A stretch of DNA of 64,000 bases, from assembly GCF_032681285.1 (NCBI RefSeq), contig NZ_CP136336.1, forward strand, positions 979,001-1,043,000, read 5' to 3'. Origin of the DNA: Piscinibacter gummiphilus (GTDB taxonomy: Bacteria; Pseudomonadota; Gammaproteobacteria; Burkholderiales; Burkholderiaceae_C). A program made the translations under genes and the position numbers. Below are positions 50,247 to 58,990 of this stretch, piece after piece; the first letter of the stretch is position 1, and each line of letters begins with the position of its first letter. The notes below the pieces were generated by a model that saw nothing but the letters and a program-made list of their open reading frames with translations, did not search any database and was not told the origin of the DNA.

Positions 50247-51119
50247 ATGGATATGTCGATTGCTCCTCTTCCGGCCGAGACTGCCTCGCAGTCGGCCCAA
50301 GGGCCCATCGTCACCAAAGGAACGTTCTGCGGCCAGCGCTACCGCGTGCGCTCGCTCGACCTCTCGGCCATTGAGGTGCCGCATGCCGACGACGGCTTCG
50401 TCGACACACTCGGGGTGGTGGCCGACCGGCTGCGCACGCGCAAGCTGGCGCCCATCCTCACCGAGCTGGCGCGCCAGCACGGCTTCGACTGCATCAGCTA
50501 CACCTGCTGGATGCCGCGGCTCGGCGGCGAGTCCACCTACTGGGTCTACGGCCCGCTGCCCAACGAGACGCGCGTGGCCTACCACTCGCGCAACCTGCTC
50601 GAAACCGACGAGGTCGTGCGCCACTGCAAGACCTCGCACGTGCCGGCGGTCTGGCGTGTCGACCAGGCGGGCCTGAAGACGCAGGCCCCCGACCTGCACC
50701 TGGCCCTGTCCGACAGCTACCGCAGCCGCATCAGCTTCCCGGTGCATGGTCCTTATCGCGAGTGGGGCGCGGTGTCGTTCAACAGCCGCCTGCCCGACGT
50801 GTGGGCTGCGTTGCAGGCGCGCCGTTACCAGGTGCTGTGCGAAGGGCAACTGCTCGCGCAGTACATTCACCAGTGGGTCACCGCGAGTGGCCTGCTGTGG
50901 GACTTGTCGGAGCTGGGCGCGGTGACGCTCAAGGACAAGGAAAAGGAAGTCCTGCGCCTGGGGGCGCTCGGCTTCGAGTCGCACGAGATCGGGCCGCTGG
51001 TGGGCCTGTCCAAACGCTCGGTCGACTATGTGTTCCAGCAGATCTCGCGCAAGCTGCAGGTGACGAACCGGCAGGAATCGATCACCACGGCGCTGGAACT
51101 CGGGCTAATTGCCCTCTGA
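50247..51119 (+). CDS. LuxR-type regulator with autoinducer-binding-like domain (LuxR solo)
   Basis: A 290-residue regulator. The N-terminal about 200 residues match the autoinducer-binding fold ('FDCISYTCWMPRLGGESTYW', 'NLLETDEVVRHCKTSHVPAVW', 'FPVHGPYREWGAVSFNS'), but some invariant ligand residues of AHL receptors differ (the D-P pair is D-E). The C-terminal LuxR HTH is at about 228-288 ('LKDKEKEVLRLGALGFESHE', 'GLSKRSVDYVFQQISRKLQV'). No luxI gene lies in the window. It is divergent from the reductase/AlkB operon and likely controls the lipid genes. The start may be 50247 or 50253. Confidence 0.87.
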   Translation: MDMSIAPLPAETASQSAQGPIVTKGTFCGQRYRVRSLDLSAIEVPHADDGFVDTLGVVADRLRTRKLAPILTELARQHGFDCISYTCWMPRLGGESTYWVYGPLPNETRVAYHSRNLLETDEVVRHCKTSHVPAVWRVDQAGLKTQAPDLHLALSDSYRSRISFPVHGPYREWGAVSFNSRLPDVWAALQARRYQVLCEGQLLAQYIHQWVTASGLLWDLSELGAVTLKDKEKEVLRLGALGFESHEIGPLVGLSKRSVDYVFQQISRKLQVTNRQESITTALELGLIAL

Positions 51120-51329
51120 CGGTCCTGCGGCGGGATGCCGCTCGGACGAACCCCCTGACCTTTGCTCGCTAACCCGAACCGCCTCGGCCGAGAGCGGCCG
51201 GGAAGCTCAGGCATCGCTTTCACTGCCCCTCGCAAGTCCTTATTTCATAAGCAGTTTTTCACACAGTTTCACCCTTTCAACTTCCGTCGCTAAGTCCTTG
51301 ATTCCATTGATTTTTCTTTGGAATTGCCG

Positions 51330-51359
51330 TTGACCCTGGCTCTTCTGATGAGCTACAGT
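51330..51359 (+). promoter_or_regulatory. Candidate promoter of the dcw cluster
   Basis: TTGACC (-35) at 51330-51335 and TACAGT (-10) at 51354-51359, spaced 18 bases, in an AT-rich stretch that stands out from the GC-rich surroundings. Transcription would start near 51366, about 20-35 bases before mraZ. This is a sigma-70-type match with one -35 and two -10 mismatches. Confidence 0.55.
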
Positions 51360-51387
51360 GCAGATAAGTGCACTTCAGTGGGTTTTT

Positions 51388-51828
51388 GTGGCAAACATTG
51401 TGTTCCAGGGTCCAGCCGCGCTGACGCTGGACGGCAAAGGGCGTATCGCCATGCCGTCGCGTCATCGCGAGGTCCTGTCCGCGATGGGCGTCAACCAGCT
51501 CACCATCACCAAGAACCCCCACGGGGGCTTGCTGGTGTTCCCGCGGCCCACGTGGGAGATCTTTCGCGACAAGCTCGCCGCGCTGCCGATGGAGGCCGCA
51601 GGCTGGAAGCGTGTCTATCTCGGCAACGCGATGGACGTGGAAATCGATGGCTCGTCGCGCGTCCTCATTGCACCTGAACTGCGTGCGGCCGCCGGCCTGA
51701 CGCGCGACGTGATGCTGCTCGGGATGGGCAGCCACTTCGAGCTGTGGGACACGGCCCGCTACGCCGAGCACGAGGCCGAGGTGATGCAGTCACCGATGCC
51801 CGAGTCGCTGAAGAGCTTCAGCTTCTGA
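51388..51828 (+). CDS. mraZ: MraZ, transcriptional regulator of the dcw cluster
   Basis: A protein of about 146 residues with two SpoVT/AbrB-like halves: '[20 protein letters not shown]' and '[20 protein letters not shown]'. MraZ binds TGGG-type repeats in front of its own gene and represses the cluster. Two GTGGG/GTGGC half-sites spaced 5 bases (51378-51392) lie at the start. Both candidate starts are GTG (51388 and 51400), and neither has a strong ribosome site. The second would give the common start (M)FQG. Confidence 0.92.
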   Translation: MANIVFQGPAALTLDGKGRIAMPSRHREVLSAMGVNQLTITKNPHGGLLVFPRPTWEIFRDKLAALPMEAAGWKRVYLGNAMDVEIDGSSRVLIAPELRAAAGLTRDVMLLGMGSHFELWDTARYAEHEAEVMQSPMPESLKSFSF

Positions 51829-51839
51829 GCGAGACCTTC

Positions 51840-52793
51840 ATGCCCGCCCCGGCCGCCTCTGCGTTTGAACACACGACGGTGCTTCTTCATGAAGCCGTGG
51901 ATGCGCTCGTCACCGACACGAGCGGCACCTACCTCGACGGCACCTTCGGCCGCGGCGGCCACTCGCGGCTGCTGCTGTCGCGGCTTTCCGACAAGGGGAG
52001 GGTCGTCGCCATCGACAGGGACCTGCAGGCCGTTGCCGCCGCCACGACAGGAGCAACGCGGGTCGAGGACCCGCGTTTTTCCATCCATCACACGAGCTTT
52101 GCGCACATGGCCGACGCCTTGGCCGCGCAGGGCATCTCCAAGGTCAATGGGCTCCTGCTCGATCTGGGTGTGTCTTCCCCACAGATCGACGACCCGGATC
52201 GCGGGTTCAGCTTCCGCCACGACGGCCCGCTGGACATGCGCATGGACACATCGCGGGGTGAGAGCGCCGCGGATTTCCTGGCCCGCGCCGACGAGCGCCT
52301 GATTGCGGAGGTGATCAAGAACTATGGGGAAGAACGGTTTGCTCTACAGGTTGCAAAGGCGCTTGTTGCTCGGCGCCAAAGCGGGAATCCAGTTCGAACC
52401 ACTCGCGACCTTTCCGAAGTCGTGGCTGGTGCGGTCAAAACCCGCGAGCCGGGCCAGAACCCTGCAACGCGCACATTTCAGGCTCTTCGGATTTTCGTCA
52501 ACGCCGAGCTTGAGGAACTCGAACAAGCTCTGAACGTGGCGATCGACCTCCTGCTGCCCGGTGGGCGGCTGGTGGTCATCAGCTTCCACTCGCTCGAAGA
52601 CCGCATCGTGAAGACCTTCATCGCCAAGGAGAGCAAGGAGGTCTACGACCGCCGGGCTCCGTTTGCGGCGCCGAAGGCGATGCGTCTGAAATCGCTCGGA
52701 CGTGTGAAGCCGTCCGATGAAGAAGTGAACGCCAATCCGCGTGCCCGCTCGGCGGTCATGCGCGTTGCTGAAAGAACGGAGGTCGCAGCATGA
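51840..52793 (+). CDS. rsmH: 16S rRNA (cytosine(1402)-N(4))-methyltransferase
   Basis: A 317-residue RsmH/MraW. Motifs are '[13 protein letters not shown]', '[16 protein letters not shown]', '[20 protein letters not shown]' and '[20 protein letters not shown]'. It methylates C1402 in the ribosomal P site. It is second in the dcw cluster, starting 11 bases after the mraZ stop. The central stretch (about 52320-52560) is visibly poorer in GC than the rest of the window. Its stop overlaps the micro-ORF at 52790. Confidence 0.95.
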   Translation: MPAPAASAFEHTTVLLHEAVDALVTDTSGTYLDGTFGRGGHSRLLLSRLSDKGRVVAIDRDLQAVAAATTGATRVEDPRFSIHHTSFAHMADALAAQGISKVNGLLLDLGVSSPQIDDPDRGFSFRHDGPLDMRMDTSRGESAADFLARADERLIAEVIKNYGEERFALQVAKALVARRQSGNPVRTTRDLSEVVAGAVKTREPGQNPATRTFQALRIFVNAELEELEQALNVAIDLLLPGGRLVVISFHSLEDRIVKTFIAKESKEVYDRRAPFAAPKAMRLKSLGRVKPSDEEVNANPRARSAVMRVAERTEVAA

Positions 52794-52825
52794 AGATCGT
52801 GCTGTGGAACAGGAAGGCGGCATGA
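52790..52825 (+). CDS. 11-codon micro-ORF bridging rsmH and ftsL
   Basis: ATG at 52790 overlaps the rsmH stop (ATGA), and its own TGA overlaps the ftsL start (ATGA). It encodes [11 protein letters not shown]. The strongest ribosome site in the area (GGAGG at 52778-52782, 7 bases upstream) serves this ORF, while ftsL has AGGAAGG inside it. It probably couples translation of rsmH and ftsL; the peptide need not have a function. Confidence 0.5.
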   Translation: MKIVLWNRKAA

Positions 52826-53115
52826 CCCGCCTGAACGTCATCCTGCTGGTGGCGCTGGTGTTGAGCAGCGTCTATCTTGTACGCGTGTCCTACGACTCGC
52901 GGCGCCTCTTCGCGCAGCTGGACCGCGCGCAGAGCGAGGCTCGCCAGCTGGAGATCGAACACGAGCGGCTGATCGCCGAGAAGCAGTCGCAGGCCACGCC
53001 GCTGCGGGTGGAGAAGGTCGCGCGCGAGCGGCTGGCCATGCGTGGCGCCACGCCCGCGGTGACGCAGTACGTGCCGTATTCGCCGCCGGCGTCGGCCCCT
53101 GGGAGCGCGCAATGA
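52822..53115 (+). CDS. ftsL: Cell division protein FtsL
   Basis: A 97-residue bitopic membrane protein. A short cytoplasmic start is followed by a membrane helix (about 4-24, 'LNVILLVALVLSSVYLV') and a periplasmic coiled coil (about 30-70, 'LFAQLDRAQSEARQLEIEHE'), the standard FtsL plan. It acts in the FtsQLB subcomplex that activates FtsWI. The start at 52822 fits family length; it overlaps the micro-ORF stop and its stop overlaps ftsI (ATGA). Confidence 0.93.
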   Translation: MTRLNVILLVALVLSSVYLVRVSYDSRRLFAQLDRAQSEARQLEIEHERLIAEKQSQATPLRVEKVARERLAMRGATPAVTQYVPYSPPASAPGSAQ

Positions 53116-54917
53116 AGCTGCCGGGTAGCAAGTCGCAGAAGAACCCGAAGGCCGGCGCCGTCAACGTACGCAGCGTCATGTATTCGACGAGCCCGCTGCT
53201 CGCCTCGAAGACGCCGCCGTGGCGCTCGAAATTCCTGGTCGGCCTGGTCGGGCTGGGCTTCTGCGTGCTCGCCGGCCGTGCGGTCTATGTGCAGATCGTC
53301 GGCAACGACTTCTTCCTGAAGCAGGGCGAGATCCGCTACGCGCGCACGCTGGAGCTGGCCGCCAGCCGCGGGCGCATCACCGACCGCAGCGGGCTCATCC
53401 TCGCCTCCAGCGTGCCTGCACCGTCGCTGTGGGTCATCCCCAAGGACTTCGAGGCCGACAAGCACCAGCGTGCCAACCTCGCCAAGCTCTTGGGCATGAC
53501 GACCACCGAGCTGGCCAACCGGCTCGACGACAGCCCCAACTTCGTGTGGCTGCGCCGCCAGGTCGACGACGCCGTGGCGAAGAAGGCGCTCTCGCTCGGC
53601 ATCAAGGGCCTGTATCAGGTGCGCGAGTTCAAGCGCAAATATCCCGAGGGCGAGGCCGCCGCGCATGTGGTTGGCTTCACCAACGTCGAAGAGCGCGGCC
53701 AGGAAGGCATCGAGCTCGCGTTCCAGAAGGACCTGCAGGGCCGCAACGGCACGCGCCGTGTGGTGAAGGACCGCCTCGGCCGCGTGGTCGAAGACATCGG
53801 CGAGAGCGTGCAGCCGGTCGACGGCCGTGACATCCAGCTCTCCATCGACTCCAAGGTCCAGTTCTACGCCTACCAGCGCATCCGCGACGCGGTGGCGCAG
53901 CACAAGGCCAAGGCCGGCAGCGTGGTGGTGCTCGACGTGCAGAGCGGCGAGGTGCTGGCGCTGGCCAACTTCCCGAGCTACTCGCCCAACGACCGGCAGA
54001 ACCTGACCGGCGGCCAGCTGCGCAACCGCGCGTTGACCGACACCTTCGAGCCCGGCTCGACGATGAAGCCCTTCATCGTGTCGCTCGCGATGGAGACTGG
54101 GCGTGTGTCGCCCAAGACCGTGATCGCCACCGCCCCCGGCTCGATCAACATCACCGGCTCCACCATCCGCGATGCCCACCCGCACGGCGACCTGACGGTG
54201 GAAGAGGTGATCCAGAAATCGAGCAACGTGGGCACCGTCAAGATGGCGATGCAGATGCAGCCGCGCGAGATGTGGGAGCTGTACACCCAGGTGGGCCTGG
54301 GGCAGCGCCCGCAGATCGACTTCCCCGGCGCGGTGAGCGGGCGTCTGCGCCCCTACAAGACCTGGCGGCCGGTCGAGCAGGCGACCATGAGCTACGGCTA
54401 TGGCCTGTCGGCCAGCCTCTTCCAGCTCGCGCGTGCGTACACCGTGTTCGCGCGCGATGGCGAGCTCGTGCCGACCTCCATCCTCAAGAACCACAACGTG
54501 CCGAGCGACGTGCTGGCGCCCGGCGTGCGCGTGATGTCGCCCAAGACGGCGCAGGCCGTGCGCCACATGCTGCAGATGGCGGCCGGCCCCGGCGGCACCG
54601 CGCCCAAGGCGCAGACCATCGGCTACTCGGTGGGCGGCAAGTCGGGCACTGCGCACAAGCAGGAAGGCAAGGGCTACGCCGACAAGAAATACCGCTCGTG
54701 GTTCGTCGGCATGGCGCCCATCGACAAGCCGCGCATCGTGGTCGCGGTGATGGTCGACGAGCCGAGCGACGGCAAGTATTTCGGTGGCGACGTGGCCGCG
54801 CCGGTGTTCAGCGAAGTCGTGCAGCAGACGCTGCGCTCGATGAGCGTGCCGCCCGACATCGAAGTGAAGCAGCAGATCGTGACCAACAAGCTGCCGACGG
54901 TGGAGGAGAGCTTCTGA
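53112..54917 (+). CDS. ftsI: Septal peptidoglycan transpeptidase FtsI (PBP3)
   Basis: A 601-residue class B penicillin-binding protein. A membrane helix (about 39-58) is followed by the pedestal domain and a transpeptidase domain with S316-TMK (active serine), S370-S-N372 and K510-S-G-T513. Septal cross-linking with FtsW is its role. It overlaps ftsL by 4 bases and murE by one base (TGATG). All catalytic motifs are intact. Confidence 0.96.
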   Translation: MKLPGSKSQKNPKAGAVNVRSVMYSTSPLLASKTPPWRSKFLVGLVGLGFCVLAGRAVYVQIVGNDFFLKQGEIRYARTLELAASRGRITDRSGLILASSVPAPSLWVIPKDFEADKHQRANLAKLLGMTTTELANRLDDSPNFVWLRRQVDDAVAKKALSLGIKGLYQVREFKRKYPEGEAAAHVVGFTNVEERGQEGIELAFQKDLQGRNGTRRVVKDRLGRVVEDIGESVQPVDGRDIQLSIDSKVQFYAYQRIRDAVAQHKAKAGSVVVLDVQSGEVLALANFPSYSPNDRQNLTGGQLRNRALTDTFEPGSTMKPFIVSLAMETGRVSPKTVIATAPGSINITGSTIRDAHPHGDLTVEEVIQKSSNVGTVKMAMQMQPREMWELYTQVGLGQRPQIDFPGAVSGRLRPYKTWRPVEQATMSYGYGLSASLFQLARAYTVFARDGELVPTSILKNHNVPSDVLAPGVRVMSPKTAQAVRHMLQMAAGPGGTAPKAQTIGYSVGGKSGTAHKQEGKGYADKKYRSWFVGMAPIDKPRIVVAVMVDEPSDGKYFGGDVAAPVFSEVVQQTLRSMSVPPDIEVKQQIVTNKLPTVEESF

Positions 54918-56416
54918 TGACGCTCACCACCTTGCATGACGTCGGCAGCGCCATCGCGTGGCTGAAGAGCCGCGGCGTGAAGCAGCTGCGCACCGACAGC
55001 CGCCGTGTGCAGCCGGGCGACGCGTTCATCGCATGGCCGGGCTATGCGAACGATGGCCGGCAGTTCGTGCCCGCCGCGCTGGCCAAGGGTGCGGTGGCGT
55101 GCCTGGTCGAAGCCAAGGGCGCAGAGGCCTTCCGTTTCGAGGGCGCGAATGTCGGCGCGCTGGCAGGCCTCAAGGCAGCGACCGGGCCGCTCGCGAGCAA
55201 CTGGTACGAGCAGCCCAGCAAACGCCTCGACGTGGTGGCCGTCACCGGCACCAACGGCAAGACCTCCACTGCCTGGTGGGTGGCGCAGGCGCTGTCACTG
55301 CTGGGCAAGCGCTGCGGCGTGGTCGGCACGCTGGGCGTGGGCGAGCCGCCCTCGGCGGCGGCGGCACCGGGGTCGTCGATCCAGTCGACCGGGCTCACCA
55401 CGCCCGACCCCGTCACGCTTCAGGCAGGCTTCAAGGGCTTCGTCGACCAGGGTTTCAAGGCGTGTGCCATCGAGGCCTCGTCGATCGGCATCGTGGAGCA
55501 CCGCATGGCGGGCACGCAGGTGGCGGTGGCGCTCTTCACCAACTTCACCCGCGACCACATCGACTACCACGGCAGCATGGAGGCCTACTGGGCCGCCAAG
55601 GCCGAACTTTTCAAGTGGCCCGGCCTGCGCGCCGCCGTGCTCAACGTGGACGACGAGCGTGGCGCCACGCTGGCGCCCGGCTTGCAGGCTGCGCTCGACG
55701 TGTGGACCTACAGCACCCGCGGCCCGGCGCGCCTGCGCGCGAGCGACATCGCCTACCGCGACGGCGGGCTGATGTTCACCGTGCACGAGGGCGAGTCATC
55801 GACCGGCGTGCGCACCGGGCTCATCGGCGACTACAACGTCTCGAACCTGCTGGCCATGATCGGCGGCCTGCGGGCGCTGGGGCTTGCGCTGGCAGACATC
55901 GCGCGTGTCTGCGCCCAGCTCACGCCCGTGCCCGGCCGCATGCAGCAGGTGGGCGGCGGCGAGCAGCCGGTGGTGGTGGTCGACTACGCCCACACGCCCG
56001 ATGCACTGGAAAAAGCACTGCAAGCCGTGCGCCCCTTCGCGCAGGAACGACAGGGCACGCTCTGGTGCGTGTTCGGCTGCGGCGGCAACCGCGACGCGAC
56101 CAAGCGCCCGCTGATGGGCGCCATCGCCGAGCGCGAGGCCGACCAGGTGGTGGTGACCAGCGACAACCCGCGCCTGGAGCCGCCCGCGCAGATCCTCACG
56201 CAGATCACCGCCGGCATGGCGCGCCCCGATCGGGCGCTCGTGATCGAAGACCGCCGCGCGGCCATCGTGCACGCCGTGACGAACGCGAAGCCGCAGGACG
56301 TGATCCTCGTGGCCGGTAAGGGCCACGAGGCCGAGCAGGACATCGGCGGTGTGAAGCATCCCTTCTCCGATGTCGACGAGTCGCGCACGGCGCTTGCCGC
56401 GAGGGTGTCGACATGA
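54917..56416 (+). CDS. murE: UDP-MurNAc-L-Ala-D-Glu:meso-DAP ligase
   Basis: A 499-residue Mur ligase. P-loop GTNGKTS is at 111-117, the carbamylated-lysine region is in 'DHIDYHGSMEAYWAAKAELF', and D416-N-P-R419 is the motif that selects meso-diaminopimelate. This matches Gram-negative peptidoglycan. It overlaps ftsI by one base and murF by four. Confidence 0.96.
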   Translation: MTLTTLHDVGSAIAWLKSRGVKQLRTDSRRVQPGDAFIAWPGYANDGRQFVPAALAKGAVACLVEAKGAEAFRFEGANVGALAGLKAATGPLASNWYEQPSKRLDVVAVTGTNGKTSTAWWVAQALSLLGKRCGVVGTLGVGEPPSAAAAPGSSIQSTGLTTPDPVTLQAGFKGFVDQGFKACAIEASSIGIVEHRMAGTQVAVALFTNFTRDHIDYHGSMEAYWAAKAELFKWPGLRAAVLNVDDERGATLAPGLQAALDVWTYSTRGPARLRASDIAYRDGGLMFTVHEGESSTGVRTGLIGDYNVSNLLAMIGGLRALGLALADIARVCAQLTPVPGRMQQVGGGEQPVVVVDYAHTPDALEKALQAVRPFAQERQGTLWCVFGCGGNRDATKRPLMGAIAEREADQVVVTSDNPRLEPPAQILTQITAGMARPDRALVIEDRRAAIVHAVTNAKPQDVILVAGKGHEAEQDIGGVKHPFSDVDESRTALAARVST

Positions 56417-57795
56417 TGATGACGCTCGCCCAGGCCCACGCGCTGCTCCCCGGCTCCACGCTGGTGGGCAATGGCGCGCTCGCGCTCGGCCGTGTGCATT
56501 CCGACACCCGCTCGCTGCAGGCGGGCGACTTCTTCGTCGCGCTGCGCGGTGAGCGTTTCGACGCGCATGATTTCCTCGCGCAGGCCAAGGCGGCCGGTGC
56601 GGTGGCGGCGCTCGCCGAGCGCGGCCTCATCGAAGCCGGTATGCCCGGCCTGCAGGTCGCCGACAGCAAGCAGGCGCTCGGTGCGCTGGCCGCCGCGTGG
56701 CGCGCGCGCTTCAACCTGCCGCTGATCGCCATCACCGGCAGCAACGGCAAGACCACCTGCACGCAGATGACCGCTTCGGTGCTGCGCGCCTGGCAAGGCG
56801 AGGCTGCGTTCTGGACCGAAGGCAACTTCAACAACGACATCGGCGTGCCGCTCACGCTGCTGCGGCTGCGCGATGCCCACCACGCGGCCGTGATCGAACT
56901 CGGCATGAACCACCCGGGCGAGATCGCCGGGCTGGCGACAATGGCCGGCCCCACGGTTGCACTCGTCAACAACGCCCAGCGCGAGCACCAGGAATTCATG
57001 GCGACGGTGGAAGCCGTGGCACGCGAGAACGCCACCGTGTTCGACGCGCTCGGCCCGACCGGCACGGCCGTCTTCCCGGCCGACGATGCGTATGCGCCCT
57101 TGTGGCACCAGCTCGCCGGCTCGCGCCCCACGCTGACCTTCGCGCTCAAGGGCGCCGCCGACGTGACCGCCGATGCCGAGTGGGCGGTGGACCACTGGTC
57201 GCTGATGCTGCACACACCGGCCGGTTTCGCCGCTGTGCAACTGCGCATGCCTGGTTGGCACAACGTGAAGAACGCGTTGGCCGTCACCGCCTGCGCACTC
57301 GCCGCCGGCGCGCCGCTCGATGCGATCGTGCGCGGCCTCGAAGCCTTCGAGCCGGTGAAGGGCCGCTCGCAGCTCAAGCGCGCGCAGGTGCAGGGCGTGC
57401 CGGTGGCACTCGTCGACGACACCTACAACGCCAACCCCGACTCGGTGCGTGCCGCGGTCGAGGTGCTGTCGCAACTGCCCAGGCCGCATTGGCTGGTGCT
57501 GGGCGACATGGGTGAAGTCGGTGACCAGGGCCCGGCCTTCCACCGCGAGGTGGGCGCCTATGCGCGCACCCACGGCATCGATGCGCTGTGGACGGCCGGC
57601 GCGCTGTGCCGCTACGCCGCCGATGCCTATGGCCCCGGCGCACGCCACTTCGACACCGTGGCCGAGCTGCTGACCGCGCTGCCCGCCGCGCCCGACTGCG
57701 CCTCGGTGCTGGTGAAGGGCTCGCGCTTCATGAAGATGGAACAGGTGGTGGCGGCCTTGACGGCAGCCACTCCTTCAAAACAACAAGGACACTGA
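56413..57795 (+). CDS. murF: UDP-MurNAc-tripeptide:D-Ala-D-Ala ligase
   Basis: A 460-residue Mur ligase with P-loop GSNGKTT at 109-115, 'TEGNFNNDIGVPLTLL' and 'VDDTYNANPDSVRAAVEVL', all typical of MurF. It adds D-Ala-D-Ala to finish the pentapeptide. The start is the first of three tandem ATGs; the overlap with murE (ATGA) supports it. mraY begins 6 bases after its stop. Confidence 0.96.
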   Translation: MMMTLAQAHALLPGSTLVGNGALALGRVHSDTRSLQAGDFFVALRGERFDAHDFLAQAKAAGAVAALAERGLIEAGMPGLQVADSKQALGALAAAWRARFNLPLIAITGSNGKTTCTQMTASVLRAWQGEAAFWTEGNFNNDIGVPLTLLRLRDAHHAAVIELGMNHPGEIAGLATMAGPTVALVNNAQREHQEFMATVEAVARENATVFDALGPTGTAVFPADDAYAPLWHQLAGSRPTLTFALKGAADVTADAEWAVDHWSLMLHTPAGFAAVQLRMPGWHNVKNALAVTACALAAGAPLDAIVRGLEAFEPVKGRSQLKRAQVQGVPVALVDDTYNANPDSVRAAVEVLSQLPRPHWLVLGDMGEVGDQGPAFHREVGAYARTHGIDALWTAGALCRYAADAYGPGARHFDTVAELLTALPAAPDCASVLVKGSRFMKMEQVVAALTAATPSKQQGH

Positions 57796-57801
57796 CCCAC
57801 C

Positions 57802-58983
57802 ATGCTGCTGAGTCTCACCCAGTGGCTGCAGAGCCTCTACCCGGAACAACTGGGTTTCCTGCGCGTCTTCCAGTACCTCACCTTCCGTGCGGTGCTGGCG
57901 GCGATGACCGCCTTGCTGATCGGCCTGGCCTTCGGGCCGTGGGTGATCCGCCGCCTCACCGCGCTCAAGATCGGCCAGCCCATCCGCGAATACGGCGTGC
58001 AGCAGCACATCGCCAAGAGCGGCACGCCCACCATGGGCGGCGTGCTGACCCTGATCGGCATCGGTGTCAGCACGCTGCTCTGGTTCGACTGGAGCAACCG
58101 CTTCGTCTGGATCGTGATGATCGTGACCATGGGCTTCGGCGCCATCGGCTGGGTCGACGACTGGCGCAAGGTCGTCAAGAAAGACCCGGAAGGCATGCGC
58201 TCGCGCGAGAAGTTCTTCTGGCAGTCGCTGATCGGCCTGGTGGCCGCGATCTACCTCGCGTTCAGCGTGTCGGAGACCTCCAACCTGCGCGTGCTCGAGC
58301 TCTTCATCCGCTGGGTGCAGAGCGGCTTCTCGAACGACCTGCCGCCCAAGGCCGACCTGATGATCCCGTTCGTCAAGACGATCAGCTACCCGCTGGGTGT
58401 CTTCGGTTTCATCATCCTCAGCTACCTCGTGATCGTGGGCGCGAGCAACGCGGTGAACCTGACCGACGGGCTCGATGGCCTCGCGATCATGCCGGTGGTG
58501 ATGGTGGGCTCGGCGCTCGGTGTGTTCGCCTACGTGGTGGGCAGCTCGGTGTATTCGAAGTACCTGCTGTTCCCGTACATCCCGGGTGCCGGCGAGCTGC
58601 TGATCTTCTGCGCCGCGATGGCCGGCGCAGGCCTCGCCTTCCTCTGGTTCAACGCGCACCCGGCGCAGGTCTTCATGGGCGACGTGGGCGCGCTCTCGCT
58701 CGGCGGTGCGCTCGGGACGATCGCAGTCATCACCCGCCAGGAGATCGTGCTCGGGATCATGGGCGGCATCTTCGTCGTCGAAGCGCTGTCGGTGATGCTG
58801 CAGGTGAGCTGGTTCAAGTACACGAAGAAGAAGACCGGCACCGGCCGGCGCATCCTGAAGATGGCGCCGCTGCACCACCACTTCGAGAAATCGGGATGGA
58901 AGGAAACGCAGGTCGTCGTGCGCTTCTGGATCATCACGATGCTGTTGTGCCTGGTCGGTCTGGCCAGCCTGAAGTTGCGTTAG
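57802..58983 (+). CDS. mraY: Phospho-MurNAc-pentapeptide translocase
   Basis: A 393-residue, 10-helix membrane enzyme that makes lipid I. Family motifs are '[18 protein letters not shown]', '[16 protein letters not shown]' (the Mg/Asp pair), '[16 protein letters not shown]' and '[18 protein letters not shown]'. Length and motifs are standard. The gene lies 6 bases after murF and 7 before murD. Confidence 0.96.
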   Translation: MLLSLTQWLQSLYPEQLGFLRVFQYLTFRAVLAAMTALLIGLAFGPWVIRRLTALKIGQPIREYGVQQHIAKSGTPTMGGVLTLIGIGVSTLLWFDWSNRFVWIVMIVTMGFGAIGWVDDWRKVVKKDPEGMRSREKFFWQSLIGLVAAIYLAFSVSETSNLRVLELFIRWVQSGFSNDLPPKADLMIPFVKTISYPLGVFGFIILSYLVIVGASNAVNLTDGLDGLAIMPVVMVGSALGVFAYVVGSSVYSKYLLFPYIPGAGELLIFCAAMAGAGLAFLWFNAHPAQVFMGDVGALSLGGALGTIAVITRQEIVLGIMGGIFVVEALSVMLQVSWFKYTKKKTGTGRRILKMAPLHHHFEKSGWKETQVVVRFWIITMLLCLVGLASLKLR

Positions 58984-58990
58984 AGAAGAA

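Noticed and set aside
38953..51119. Reading the cluster simply as an alkane-degradation locus because of AlkB and rubredoxin
   Set aside because: The FAAL, private ACP, three desaturases and thioesterase point to building or modifying an acyl chain, not to beta-oxidation of alkanes. No acyl-CoA or alcohol dehydrogenase genes are present.
51127..51141. GCGGC-GGGAT-GCCGC after the LuxR gene as a terminator
   Set aside because: The stem is only 5 bp and there is no T-run, so it is not distinguishable from chance in this GC-rich DNA.
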